Positions 8,764-18,630 of a DNA stretch of 64,000 bases are shown in pieces; position 1 is the stretch's first letter, and each line of letters begins with the position of its first letter. The notes below the pieces were generated by a model. That model ran no database searches, was not told where the DNA came from, and worked only from the letters and a program-made list of their open reading frames with translations. Source of the stretch: Paenibacillus radicibacter (lineage in GTDB: Bacteria; Bacillota; Bacilli; Paenibacillales; NBRC-103111). Made by a program: the position numbers and the translations under genes. The DNA lies in the NCBI RefSeq assembly GCF_024721995.1, contig NZ_JANQBC010000004.1, positions 62,001-126,000 of the forward strand, in the 5' to 3' direction.

Positions 8764-11106
8764 TTAGACTCGATACTTCTCCCGATACTGCCCTGGTGTA
8801 ATACCTTCACTCTTCTTAAAGATTCGAACCAGATAAGAGGCTTGATAACTAAGCTGTTCAGCAATTTCACCTACTTTCAGATCAGTCGTTACGAGCATTT
8901 CTTTACATCGATTGAGTCGTACGGTGGTGACATAATCAATGAAATTAACCCCCATTACCTGCTTGAACGCTTTACTCAGCTTATACGGACTTATCTGATA
9001 TTCATCAGCGTAATATTCAAGGGAATAATCGTGCATATAAGCGCTGTGAATACGATCGACCACTTGATCGACGATGTCCTTCGTTGATGTATTGTAATGG
9101 GTCGATATTGCTTCGATATACGGCTTAATGATTCTTACCTCGAACCACTTCACCATCTGGTCAGGCTTGCGAATCTGCATGAATTCCTCGTAGACGTGTA
9201 CACCTTCATAGAGGGAATATGGATTCATGCCTGACTTCAGAATCGTATCGTGTATACTGCCGAGCAACTTCATCATCCCTTGATGGATGTATAGATGCGT
9301 ACCAATACTTGCTTGCAGGGCAGCAATATAACGCTCGATCTGCTGCATCGCTTCTACTTGTTGTCCCATCCTTAGCGACTGCACAATATCCCTCTCAATT
9401 TCAAAAGGAAACTGCACGGCCTGCTCCCCATTTGGAATTAAGTCCTTCACTGCAAGTATTTGATGGGAAACATTCATATCTCGATAGCGCCACGTCTTCT
9501 GCGTCTCGTCCACTAAATCTGGAAGCTCTGCAAAAACTTCTGTCATGTTGCTAACAACGATCGTCGTATTGCTGCGAAGCAGCTCACGAATAACACGATT
9601 CATTTCCTCCGCGAGTTCCAATAAAAGCTGATCATGTTCCTCCATAGAGCAATCGGCATTCAGCACGATCATCGCACCGATTGTTGAATCCTGATAGTCC
9701 GTCACATTTACATATACCGCCCTCTGCAAGCACAACTCTTCCACAATGTTCGATGCCCCGAAGTTAATTAGTTGCTCCGTATGACTTGCGAACTGCTGAT
9801 CCGCATCTGTCATCCCATGGATCTGAATGAACAAGTACGCAAATCGCTTCGAAGTAATGTCCCATTCCAATTGCTGCATTCGACTAATGAAATCTTCTTC
9901 CCGCCAATGCTTGAAATTGCCATGTTTGAATTGGAGTAAGAAACTTGCACGTAAGGCAGGAATCGCATCATGGATTTGATTACGCAGTACTTGTCTCTCA
10001 TCTAGGCTTAATTTCCACTGCTTTTCGATAAATTGAATTTCATCCTCATCCCATTCCGTGTCAGGTTCGCCTTTGGACGGTTGGAATATCGCAAGTAAGC
10101 GACTTAGCGGATTATAGATACGTTTGGAAGCAAACCATGCGAGTAGTAAAGCAACGGTAAGTCCGATTGAGCTAATGATGAGAATCGTGCGGGTGATGTC
10201 AGTAACAGGTTGTAGAATTCGATTCACAGGTGTTGCGGATGCATATACCCATTCATTACCGAATCGCTGCAACTTGCCGTAGGATACCGAGTAGTTCATC
10301 TTTTGATCTTGATAAATAAAAGAATTTCTATCTAGATTTTGCTGCATAATCTGCTTAAAAATGGGCTCCGTCATGTTCATATCCTGATTTTCGTTGTATC
10401 GATTCGTAAGGGAGGTCGCAGCCTGTCCTTTTTGATTCATGAGAAAAGAAATCCCTGTGCCTGTCGTCTTCTTCTGCACAAGTTTATCAAGCGTCGACTG
10501 ATCGATATAAATAAGAAACATGCCGTAAGGGGATTGTGTAACCGATTGAGATAACTTGATCACAAGCATGTGGGAATTAAAATTCGTGTTTTTCAAGTTC
10601 TGCATCGGATACATCCAGAACAATTTGCGAGGCTCTGCAAGCAGAGCATTATAAATATCCAGCTCGCTTTCATTCACAATACTGTTAACTCCGTATTCGT
10701 CGCTGATGAGTTTGCGGGGTTCTTTTAAATATAAGGACACATGGTGAATCAGTGGATTGGCATTGCGAAGTAAGGAGAGTGAACGGAATAGTTCATTGGT
10801 TTGAACGAATTGCTGCGGGAAATCAAGCTGACTTATTGTCTCGTCAAATCCCGGATTGAACCCTAATTGCGCAGAGAACAGCTCTAATTGGGATAAATAA
10901 TCGTCAAAATGCTGAATCGTCTCGTTCACCTGAAGTTGATGCGAATGATTAAGCTCACTCACAATCTGCTTGCTCCCTGTGTAGTAAATTCCGATACTGA
11001 TCAGGGCGATTGGCAGGCAAGTAATGAAGAGGACAAGCATAAGACTGTTCCGGTAAAAAGAACCCCGACGCGACGATTGCTTCATCAGAAATTGCTTCAA
11101 CGTCAT
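8764..11106 (-). CDS. Membrane-anchored AraC-family regulator of an ABC importer
   Basis: About 780-residue regulator that joins an extracellular sensor to a DNA-binding domain. A first membrane helix is near residues 20-40 (NSLMLVLFITCLPIALISIG). A Cache-like extracellular region of about 250 residues follows, then a second helix near 300-320 (ILIISSIGLTVALLLAWFA). A cytoplasmic region and a C-terminal AraC domain (YADEYQISPYKLSKAFKQ and GEIAEQLSYQASYLVRIFKK) complete it. The longest frame begins 10 codons earlier at 11136; ATG 11106 is preferred because a purine-rich stretch precedes it, though spacing is not ideal. It is divergent from an LplB/YtcP/lipoprotein importer, the usual arrangement for this regulator type, so it probably controls that importer. 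Confidence 0.88.
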   Translation of the reverse strand: MTLKQFLMKQSSRRGSFYRNSLMLVLFITCLPIALISIGIYYTGSKQIVSELNHSHQLQVNETIQHFDDYLSQLELFSAQLGFNPGFDETISQLDFPQQFVQTNELFRSLSLLRNANPLIHHVSLYLKEPRKLISDEYGVNSIVNESELDIYNALLAEPRKLFWMYPMQNLKNTNFNSHMLVIKLSQSVTQSPYGMFLIYIDQSTLDKLVQKKTTGTGISFLMNQKGQAATSLTNRYNENQDMNMTEPIFKQIMQQNLDRNSFIYQDQKMNYSVSYGKLQRFGNEWVYASATPVNRILQPVTDITRTILIISSIGLTVALLLAWFASKRIYNPLSRLLAIFQPSKGEPDTEWDEDEIQFIEKQWKLSLDERQVLRNQIHDAIPALRASFLLQFKHGNFKHWREEDFISRMQQLEWDITSKRFAYLFIQIHGMTDADQQFASHTEQLINFGASNIVEELCLQRAVYVNVTDYQDSTIGAMIVLNADCSMEEHDQLLLELAEEMNRVIRELLRSNTTIVVSNMTEVFAELPDLVDETQKTWRYRDMNVSHQILAVKDLIPNGEQAVQFPFEIERDIVQSLRMGQQVEAMQQIERYIAALQASIGTHLYIHQGMMKLLGSIHDTILKSGMNPYSLYEGVHVYEEFMQIRKPDQMVKWFEVRIIKPYIEAISTHYNTSTKDIVDQVVDRIHSAYMHDYSLEYYADEYQISPYKLSKAFKQVMGVNFIDYVTTVRLNRCKEMLVTTDLKVGEIAEQLSYQASYLVRIFKKSEGITPGQYREKYRV

Positions 11107-11294
11107 CACCTTTTCTCGTCCAAGTTTGTATTTCATATCGTAATGGATACGCTAAAAACTTACAATAACAAGAAATTACTATCGCCGGAAATGCGTATAC
11201 AAAAACGGACAATTGAAGGAAATAACAGGCTTCCCTACAATAAAAACATTCATTCCCCCACCATTAAGTATCAGATTGGAGATGAGCCAAGCAG

Positions 11295-12221
11295 ATGGTA
11301 ACCAAGCGATCAGGCGTAGAACAAATTCGGATGGAACTATGGAAAAACAAATACTTATACTTACTCGCGCTTCCAGGTCTCATCTATTTTTTCATTTTCA
11401 AATTCATTCCGATTGGCTGGCTGCCGATGGCTTTTCAGAACTACTCCCCCTATTTAGGTATCTTAAAAAGTGAATGGGTCGGTTTTGAGCACTTCGCACG
11501 ATTTTTCGGTAATGAAGATTTCATCATCCTACTGCGGAACACGCTTGCAATCAGCTTCTTTAATCTCCTATTCTTCTTCCCGCTTCCGATCATCCTTGCC
11601 CTCATGTTAAACGAACTTAAGAATATGGTGTTTAAACGTTTCGTGCAGTCTATTATTTACATCCCTCACTTCCTATCATGGGTCATCATCTATGGTCTAA
11701 CTTACCTCATGTTATCGAAATCCGAAGGACTCATTAACAAGATCATCGCAGCAGCCGACTTTGCTCGCATCGACTTCCTCACAACGCCGAATTTCTTCTG
11801 GGGACTCGTTACTGCACAAGTCATGTGGAAAGAAGCGGGCTGGGGCACGATTATATTCCTTGCCGCGATTTCCGGGGTCGATCAACAGCTATATGAAGCT
11901 GCCAAAGTTGATGGTGCAGGGCGCTTCAGACAGATGTGGCACATCACGCTTCCCGCCATTCGCAACGTCATCATCATCTTGTTCATTCTTCAATTGGGGT
12001 CTGTGCTCGATACAGGCTTTGAACAAATTTACTTGATGACGAACGGCGCTGTCTCACAAGTTGCCGATGTGTTTGATACGTATGTATTCCGTGTGGGTAT
12101 TAAACAAGGTCAATTCAGCTACAGCGCAGCAATTGGGCTGTTCAAGTCAATCGTTGGCATCATCCTCATCTTCCTCGTCAATTACGGGGCTAAGCGTTCA
12201 GGAGAAGAAGGCGTATTCTAA
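11295..12221 (+). CDS. LplB-type sugar ABC transporter permease
   Basis: 308-residue inner-membrane permease with about six helices. It carries the cytoplasmic EAA loop that contacts the ATPase (EAAKVDGAGRFRQMWHITLPAI, about residues 197-218). It resembles the LplB family, whose members import oligosaccharides. It is the first gene of a three-gene plus-strand operon with a YtcP-type permease and a binding lipoprotein. An in-frame stop just upstream fixes ATG 11295 as the earliest ATG; a GGAG lies about 13 nt before it, rather far. No ATPase is encoded here, so a shared MsmX-type ATPase elsewhere is likely. Confidence 0.93.
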   Translation: MVTKRSGVEQIRMELWKNKYLYLLALPGLIYFFIFKFIPIGWLPMAFQNYSPYLGILKSEWVGFEHFARFFGNEDFIILLRNTLAISFFNLLFFFPLPIILALMLNELKNMVFKRFVQSIIYIPHFLSWVIIYGLTYLMLSKSEGLINKIIAAADFARIDFLTTPNFFWGLVTAQVMWKEAGWGTIIFLAAISGVDQQLYEAAKVDGAGRFRQMWHITLPAIRNVIIILFILQLGSVLDTGFEQIYLMTNGAVSQVADVFDTYVFRVGIKQGQFSYSAAIGLFKSIVGIILIFLVNYGAKRSGEEGVF

Positions 12222-12244
12222 TTCACTTAATGGAGGCTATCGAT

Positions 12245-13117
12245 ATGAAATCTAATTGGGGTGATCGCACCTTTCGGGTCGTAAATGCTGGGTTTCTCAT
12301 CCTATTCACAGTCATCTCGTTTTTTCCGATCTATTTTACAGTTGTCCTATCGTTCACAGACCCCGTCGAATACTATCAGAAGCCTTTAATCCTTTTTCCT
12401 GAAAAATGGTCCTTCGATGCTTATCACCACTTGCTCAGCAACAGCAACATTCTCAAAGCGCTTCAGGTTAGCGGATTTCTCGCTTCCGTCGGTACACTGC
12501 TGAGCCTACTCGTCACATCCGGCATTGCTTATGCAATCTCACGAAAACGACTCAAATACCGCCGCGTTATTATGTTAATTATCCTGTTTACTATTATATT
12601 CACACCGGGACTCATTCCCTCTTATATGGTCGTTCGAGAGATGGGGTTAATTGATAGCATCTGGGCACTCATCGTCCCTACAATTACAAGTGGCTGGTAC
12701 GTTCTGCTCATGAAGGGATTCTTCGACAGTCTGCCGGAGAGCTTGGAAGAGGCAGCATTCATTGATGGTGCAAATGACATTCGCATCTTCTTCAGCATCG
12801 TGCTCCCCCTATCCCTACCTGCACTTGTCGCCTTCGGTCTGTTCTATGCGGTCGGCTACTGGAACACGTTCTTCAACGCACTGATGTACATGAATAGCCC
12901 TGAGAAATGGCCGCTACAAGTCCTGTTGCAAAACATGCTGGTCGATCCTTCTGCCTCCATTGACGGTGCGGCCGCGATGCGTGCTACGAAGAAAATGCCC
13001 ACTGAGACACTCAAGATGGCTGCCGTTGTCATTACGACATTGCCGATTATGTTGGTGTATCCATTCTTACAGAAACATTTTGCCAAGGGAGCGTTAATTG
13101 GTTCTGTAAAAGGATGA
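12245..13117 (+). CDS. YtcP-type sugar ABC transporter permease
   Basis: 290-residue second permease subunit with about six helices. Its EAA loop is EEAAFIDGANDIRIFFSIVLPLSLPAL, about residues 175-200. ATG 12245 is chosen over an ATG five codons earlier because GGAGG lies 8 nt upstream of it. It follows the LplB-type permease by 23 nt, and the binding lipoprotein follows 33 nt downstream, so all three are likely one transcript. Confidence 0.93.
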   Translation: MKSNWGDRTFRVVNAGFLILFTVISFFPIYFTVVLSFTDPVEYYQKPLILFPEKWSFDAYHHLLSNSNILKALQVSGFLASVGTLLSLLVTSGIAYAISRKRLKYRRVIMLIILFTIIFTPGLIPSYMVVREMGLIDSIWALIVPTITSGWYVLLMKGFFDSLPESLEEAAFIDGANDIRIFFSIVLPLSLPALVAFGLFYAVGYWNTFFNALMYMNSPEKWPLQVLLQNMLVDPSASIDGAAAMRATKKMPTETLKMAAVVITTLPIMLVYPFLQKHFAKGALIGSVKG

Positions 13118-13150
13118 TTACATAAAATCAATTATGATGGAGGGGCTACT

Positions 13151-14713
13151 ATGATCATAAACAAGAAAATGAAGCATTCCCTTGTTTGCCTGACCTTACT
13201 TGGAACTATCGTGCTGCCAGCATGTTCTTCCAAGGAGGCGTCGACAACTACTTCACCTGCTGCTACATCTGATTCTACGGCTAAATCTACCGACACCCCG
13301 AAGCAAGAAGCTCCAACTGACATCAGCATCGAAGTCATTAACTATGCAGATACGTTCGTCGATGAGAATAACCCCTTATGGAAAGAAATTGAGAAACGGA
13401 CCAATACCAAGCTCAAGATCAACTGGCTCTCTGCTAACACGTACGACGACAAAATTAACGTCCTCTTGGCATCAGGTGACTTGCCTGATCTGACGTATGT
13501 TGATGACTCCAATACGAAACAGCCCAGAGAATTAATCAGCCAAGGTGTGTTCTGGGACTTAACGCCGTTTATTAAAGACTACCCGAACTTAAATCGTCCT
13601 GAAATGAAGGATGCTTGGGCGAATACGAAGGTTAATGGCAAGAACTATTCCGTACCACGCTACTTCCCAACTGCCGGTGGAGGCGTATTCCCTCAATTGC
13701 GTCAAGACTGGCTCGATCAATTGGGACTTAAAGTACCGGAAAATATGGATGAGTTCTTTAACGTGCTTAAGAAATTTAAAGAAGCCGATCCAGCTGGAGG
13801 CGGCAAGACGGTACCTTTCTCCACAAGTGCCGATTATATTGTCTGGGTGAATGGCATTTTCAATGAGACACAAGGCGTATGGAAACTGAAAGAAGACGGG
13901 AAGCTTTATGCGACCATGACGCAACCTGGTTCACGCGAAGGATTGCTATGGATCAAGAAGGCCTATGATGCTGGTCTCTTTCCACAGGACTTTGCGATCT
14001 TGAAACTGACTCAAATTATGGATCTCGTTAAGAGTGGGAATTCTGGAGGATTCGCCGTATCTATGGCGCAATCTTGGATCAATACCGAGCCGATTCGCAA
14101 AACCAACCCGAAAGCCGAGGTATTACCACTGCCCTACCTTGCCAGCCCGAATGGTGTGAAGTTTGCCCCTTCCAACTCTGGATTCTATGGTGAGTTCTTC
14201 ATTCCTAAAAAAGTGCCAGAAGCCAAAGTAAAGAAAATTCTAGAGTTCTTGAATTGGGGCTATGGTAAAGAAGGCAATGAAATGGCATTCTTCGGTATTC
14301 CAGGCGTTCATTACAAAGAAGAAGGTGGTAAGAAAATACCGACTGAGCAAGCAGCTAAAGATTTAGTTGGCGACAGCAACATGAACTCCCTCTTCCTGCT
14401 CGTCAATCCAGACATGAACATCCAATCGATTGGGGTTCCAGAAGATTTTTACGCGAAGCAGAAGAAAATTCTCGATGGGCGCTCAGCTGTTAAGACACCG
14501 AAGCCAGCCGAGGGCTTGCTCTACTCCGAAGCCTACAATACGTACTACCCTGACTTTAATAAAAAAGTGCTCGATATGCGAACAAAAGTCATTTTGGGGC
14601 ACCAGAAAATTGAGGATTTTGACGCTCTAATTAAAAAGGTTAAGAATGATCCAAACTTCCTGAAGATGGAGAAAGAAATTAACGAAGACTACGCGAAGAA
14701 AATGGCGAAGTAG
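13151..14713 (+). CDS. Extracellular solute-binding lipoprotein of the LplB/YtcP importer
   Basis: 520-residue substrate-capturing lipoprotein, within the 500-550 residue range usual for binding proteins partnered with LplB/YtcP permeases. It has a signal peptide with lipobox LPAC, a Ser/Thr/Ala-rich linker, and a family 1 type binding domain (NPLWKEIEKRTNTKLKINW, DLPDLTYVDD). A strong GGAGGGG precedes ATG 13151. The substrate is unknown; relatives bind complex oligosaccharides. A long hairpin at 14763-14801 follows the gene. Confidence 0.92.
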   Translation: MIINKKMKHSLVCLTLLGTIVLPACSSKEASTTTSPAATSDSTAKSTDTPKQEAPTDISIEVINYADTFVDENNPLWKEIEKRTNTKLKINWLSANTYDDKINVLLASGDLPDLTYVDDSNTKQPRELISQGVFWDLTPFIKDYPNLNRPEMKDAWANTKVNGKNYSVPRYFPTAGGGVFPQLRQDWLDQLGLKVPENMDEFFNVLKKFKEADPAGGGKTVPFSTSADYIVWVNGIFNETQGVWKLKEDGKLYATMTQPGSREGLLWIKKAYDAGLFPQDFAILKLTQIMDLVKSGNSGGFAVSMAQSWINTEPIRKTNPKAEVLPLPYLASPNGVKFAPSNSGFYGEFFIPKKVPEAKVKKILEFLNWGYGKEGNEMAFFGIPGVHYKEEGGKKIPTEQAAKDLVGDSNMNSLFLLVNPDMNIQSIGVPEDFYAKQKKILDGRSAVKTPKPAEGLLYSEAYNTYYPDFNKKVLDMRTKVILGHQKIEDFDALIKKVKNDPNFLKMEKEINEDYAKKMAK

Positions 14714-14762
14714 TAAGTGAGATCGATAATAGGATTTGAAAAAATGAAATAGATATGCAAAT

Positions 14763-14801
14763 AGGTAAGAGACTTTGGAGTAGATCCGAAGTCTCTTACC
14801 T
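14763..14801. terminator. Long hairpin between convergent genes
   Basis: A perfect 13-bp inverted repeat (AGGTAAGAGACTT and its complement) with a 13-nt loop lies between the convergent binding-lipoprotein gene and phnW. No T-run follows on either side, so if it terminates transcription it is not the classic intrinsic form. It could also shield 3' ends of both mRNAs. Confidence 0.5.
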
Positions 14802-14867
14802 ACGTATAAAGTACCTTATCCTAGTAACGATGTACGATGTCGAGCAGAGTATTGCTTGTTGTATGTT

Positions 14868-15983
14868 TTATACCCAGAACCGATTGCGTGCGATCACTTC
14901 AACCAGACGCTCCATATCTGCTGGATGTACATCACCGATATTGCCGATGCGGAAAGTATCCGCTGCCGATATTTTACCTGGATAAATAACGAAGCCTTCC
15001 TCTTTAAGCCTGTTATATAACTCCTTAAACGTAAAGTTGGAGCTATCTGGATAACGGAATGCGGTAATAATCGGAGATTGAACATCTCTCGTAAGCAGCG
15101 TCTGTAATCCGAGCCCCTCCATCACTTCGACGAGAATACGTTGATTAAGCGTATAGCGCTCCTCACGTGCTGCAATGCCGCCTTCTTCTTCGAGCTCTAT
15201 GAGTGCTTGATGGAATGCCCGTACCACGTGAGTTGGCGATGTGAAGCGCCATTTGCCCCCTTGTTTCTCCATCGTTGCCCATTGATCATACAAATCGAGT
15301 GACACCGAGCGCGCCTGCCCTGCGCACACCTCTAAAGAAGTTCTTTTTGCCACTATAAACCCGAATCCCGGTACGCCTTGAATGCATTTGTTCGCCGAAG
15401 AGATAAGGAAATCGATCCCGAGCTCCGTCACATCCATCTGCACCCCACCGAACGAACTCATCGCATCAACAATCAAGACTTTATCGTGGCGCTTCACAAC
15501 TTCAGATAGTGCTGCAAGTGGATTAAGAATGCCTGTTGTCGTCTCACAGTGGACAAATGCGACATGCGTAATACTAGTGTCTGCTTCTAGTGTTGCCTCT
15601 AGATCCTCACATGTAGCCGGACTTACCTCGCCAAAATGCACGACTGTCGTCGCAATCCCTAGCACTTCTGCCATTTGCGCAATACGCTGACCGTAAGCAC
15701 CATTCACCAGTACGAGTAGCTTACCCGTCTTCGGAATAACGGACCCGATCACCGACTCCACACTGAATGATCCACTGCCTTGCATAAGAACGGCTGTATA
15801 ATCATCAGTTTGCGGTGTGGCAAGACTCACCAGCTTCTGACGAACTTCTTGCACAAGATTGTTGTAATCATCATCCCACGTACACCAGTCCCGCATCATC
15901 GCGCCTTTTACAGTAGGGGTCGTGCTAAGTGGCCCTGGAGTCAGCAGTACATACGGATTGTCTTGTCTGATTGCCGTGATCAT
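14868..15983 (-). CDS. phnW: 2-aminoethylphosphonate-pyruvate transaminase
   Basis: PLP-dependent class V type aminotransferase of about 371 residues. It transfers the amino group of 2-aminoethylphosphonate to pyruvate, giving phosphonoacetaldehyde and alanine. Visible features are [17 protein letters not shown] at the N-terminus, the pyridoxal-binding [13 protein letters not shown], the PLP lysine in [16 protein letters not shown] near residue 190, and the C-terminal [15 protein letters not shown]. The longest frame starts at GTG 15986; the following ATG 15983 is preferred. It directly follows phnX, whose product consumes phosphonoacetaldehyde. Confidence 0.96.
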   Translation of the reverse strand: MITAIRQDNPYVLLTPGPLSTTPTVKGAMMRDWCTWDDDYNNLVQEVRQKLVSLATPQTDDYTAVLMQGSGSFSVESVIGSVIPKTGKLLVLVNGAYGQRIAQMAEVLGIATTVVHFGEVSPATCEDLEATLEADTSITHVAFVHCETTTGILNPLAALSEVVKRHDKVLIVDAMSSFGGVQMDVTELGIDFLISSANKCIQGVPGFGFIVAKRTSLEVCAGQARSVSLDLYDQWATMEKQGGKWRFTSPTHVVRAFHQALIELEEEGGIAAREERYTLNQRILVEVMEGLGLQTLLTRDVQSPIITAFRYPDSSNFTFKELYNRLKEEGFVIYPGKISAADTFRIGNIGDVHPADMERLVEVIARNRFWV

Positions 15984-15986
15984 CAC

Positions 15987-16826
15987 TTACACCTCACCTT
16001 GTTTTTGTAAAATAGGCTGCTCGCCTCGTGCCAATCGCTCATTAATCGCTGTTACGACTTGATCTAGCTCACCAATCGACTCGATCACATAATCAGCGCC
16101 TTCGCGAAGGAATGACGTACGGATCGCTTCTAATTGCTGTTGCAATTGTGTGCGTCCTTCTTCAGTCGCTTCAAGCGCTGTCACTTCCTCTTCCGTTAAG
16201 CCAAGCTCATTGCTGCCCTTCAGAACGCCGACTGTCCATACGCCTGCGTTTACCCCTTCCCCAATGTCCACGATCGTATCGCCGCACTTCACGACTGCAG
16301 CAAGCGGGTAAACACCAAGCTCCATCGTATTGCGATAGATCATCCAAGGATACGGTCTGCCTCCTGGCACTTCATTAGGCGTCACGACATAATCAGGTGC
16401 ATAGCCAAGCTCACGTGCTTTCGGCTCGACTACATCCATCATCTCACGTGTGTAGCCTGTTGAAGAACCGATCTTAATGCCCTGATCACGTAAACGTGCA
16501 ATCATCTCAAGTGAACCTGGAATCGGTGCTACATAGTTATGCAAAATAGCAAACAAGCTTGGCTCGAACACTTCATACAGCTCGTCCACATCAGTTTCTT
16601 CCGGTTTACGATCATATTTATCGACCCACATCTGCTCAATACGAGGCATTTGCAGCATCGTACGCAGGTGGTCTTTCTTAAGCATACCCATCGGTTTGCG
16701 TACTTCTTCATTCGTAACTTCTAGTTCACGACTTGCGAACACTTCCTTAAAAGCCGCAACGGGTGCAAAACAACCATAATCGACAACAGTTCCTGCCCAA
16801 TCCAAAATAACACCTTGTACCTTCAC
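15987..16826 (-). CDS. phnX: Phosphonoacetaldehyde hydrolase
   Basis: HAD-superfamily phosphonatase of about 279 residues that cleaves the C-P bond of phosphonoacetaldehyde to acetaldehyde and phosphate. The nucleophile motif is LDWAGTVVDYG near the N-terminus. Other family motifs are MGMLKKDHLR with the Schiff-base lysine region, IGSSTGYTREMM and VKCGDTIVDIGEG. The longest frame starts at GTG 16835, but AAGGAG is only 1 nt before it and 10 nt before GTG 16826. Starting at 16826 also gives the family-like MKVQGVILDWAG. Third gene of the operon, 3 nt before phnW. Confidence 0.96.
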   Translation of the reverse strand: MKVQGVILDWAGTVVDYGCFAPVAAFKEVFASRELEVTNEEVRKPMGMLKKDHLRTMLQMPRIEQMWVDKYDRKPEETDVDELYEVFEPSLFAILHNYVAPIPGSLEMIARLRDQGIKIGSSTGYTREMMDVVEPKARELGYAPDYVVTPNEVPGGRPYPWMIYRNTMELGVYPLAAVVKCGDTIVDIGEGVNAGVWTVGVLKGSNELGLTEEEVTALEATEEGRTQLQQQLEAIRTSFLREGADYVIESIGELDQVVTAINERLARGEQPILQKQGEV

Positions 16827-16877
16827 TTGCTGCACACTCCTTCTATGATCTGCATTTGTTGATCTACATTTGACGAT

Positions 16878-18596
16878 CTACATTTTATGGGAAGTATTCT
16901 GCCAAGCCTCTGTCCGTTTGCGCAAATTACGCGTTACGACTTCATATAAGATTCGGACGAGAATATTCGTAACGAGAATGAGCAAAGACATCGCTGCTGC
17001 AGGGGCAATATCTCCCGCATCATCCATATTCACAATGGCTACAGAAGCTAGCTTAAAATCTGCCGCATACAAGAACACAACTGCTGAGATCGTTACCATC
17101 GCATTCACGAAGAAGTACGAAGCAATCTCCAAGATCGCAGGCAACGACATCGGAACCGTTACTCGGAAAAATGTTTTGTAGAATGGCACTCGCATCGATT
17201 CAGAGACCAATTCAAATTCTTTGTCAAGCTTCTTCAGAGCGGTTGTGGCTGTGATAAACGGTACCGAGTAAAAATGTACGATATTCGCAAGTACAATGAT
17301 GATCGCTGTGCCATAAATCGCATGCAGTGGATTGTCTGGGTTATTAAAGAAGAAGATATACGCAAGTCCAATGACCATACCCGGCAACGCCAGTGGAATG
17401 ATGGACAAGAAATAACCGACCTGACGCAAACCGCGCCAAAACCTTATTTTTTCAATGAGATAAGCAAATCCGAAAGTGAGCATCGTCCCGATAACCGCGG
17501 TATAAATGGACACGGTCAGTGAGTTCCAGAACGGGGTTAGCCCCTCACCCGCTGTCTGTGTGAAGTCAAAATGCTTCCATGTGAGTGATAACTGATACGG
17601 CCAAACTTTGATAAAGGCTGCTAATATAACGGTTAGATTAAGTATGAGGATCAGAGTGACGATTAGGATGCAATATACGTAACTAAGTGTATCTCGCATG
17701 CGACCGTCTTGAATCCGATACGGTGTCGATTTCGCCGTAATACGTGCACTCTGCTTACGCTCTACGAATCGATCCACGATAAAAGCAAGTAGTGCGGGTA
17801 ACGTAAGGAGAATGCCGACTGTTGCGCCCATTCCCATATTCTGCTGACCCACCACTTGCTTATAAATATCCGTTGCCAGGACATTAAATTGTCCACCTAC
17901 TACCTTCGGTGCCCCAAAGTCCGTGAATGAGATTGTGAAGCAAACAAATATCGCGCTAACGAGTCCGTATTTCATATTCGGCAGCGTTACTGTCGCAAAT
18001 TTACGAAGCTGACCTGCGCCTAGTGTCTCTGCCGCTTCATAAAGACGATTATCTGACACCGCAAGTGCAACACTTAAGATCAAGAATGCCTGTGGGAACG
18101 CATAGATCACTTCGGAGATAATAATGCCTGTCGCTCCATACAGCCCAATATCCCAAGAGAAAGGCAATGCGCCAAAAAAGCCCGTTGTGATTAGCCCCTG
18201 CTTGCCGAATAAATACGTTAGCGCAATCCCGTGCATCATCGTCGGTGCGAATAAAGGCAGAAGTGCGATGTAACGAAACAGCATCTTGCCCCGAATTTGA
18301 GATCGGTTAATGGCATAAGCAAAGGCAAATGCCAAGATAACTGTAATAACGGTCGTAACGGACGAGATATATAACGTGTTGTTAAAAGATTGCGCAAGCG
18401 CAGGTGTATCAAAGTAATGAATAAAGTTACTTATTCCGATAAATTGACCATTCTCATCTGTAAAAGCTTTGCTAAATAGGCCGTACAGAGGCAATAAGAT
18501 GCTTACAAACAAGATGACAATCATGATGACCATTAGTAAGGTTTGCAGCCATTGATCGCCGCCTCGCCTTTGACGTACTGATTTTCCACCTATCAT
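16878..18596 (-). CDS. Fused two-domain ABC permease, likely for 2-aminoethylphosphonate
   Basis: 572-residue permease with about twelve helices and two copies of the ABC permease domain in one chain. Two EAA-type loops are visible: YEAAETLGAGQLRKFATVTLPNM near residues 185-210, and VSESMRVPFYKTFFRVTVPMSLPAI in the second half. Single-chain permeases of this type occur in iron, thiamine and aminoethylphosphonate importers. Its place between the ATPase gene and phnX/phnW argues for phosphonate uptake. GAGGAG precedes the ATG at rather long spacing. No binding protein gene is next to it. Confidence 0.9.
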   Translation of the reverse strand: MIGGKSVRQRRGGDQWLQTLLMVIMIVILFVSILLPLYGLFSKAFTDENGQFIGISNFIHYFDTPALAQSFNNTLYISSVTTVITVILAFAFAYAINRSQIRGKMLFRYIALLPLFAPTMMHGIALTYLFGKQGLITTGFFGALPFSWDIGLYGATGIIISEVIYAFPQAFLILSVALAVSDNRLYEAAETLGAGQLRKFATVTLPNMKYGLVSAIFVCFTISFTDFGAPKVVGGQFNVLATDIYKQVVGQQNMGMGATVGILLTLPALLAFIVDRFVERKQSARITAKSTPYRIQDGRMRDTLSYVYCILIVTLILILNLTVILAAFIKVWPYQLSLTWKHFDFTQTAGEGLTPFWNSLTVSIYTAVIGTMLTFGFAYLIEKIRFWRGLRQVGYFLSIIPLALPGMVIGLAYIFFFNNPDNPLHAIYGTAIIIVLANIVHFYSVPFITATTALKKLDKEFELVSESMRVPFYKTFFRVTVPMSLPAILEIASYFFVNAMVTISAVVFLYAADFKLASVAIVNMDDAGDIAPAAAMSLLILVTNILVRILYEVVTRNLRKRTEAWQNTSHKM

Positions 18597-18630
18597 TGCT
18601 ATTCATTCAGCTCCTCATGTCAAATGCCTG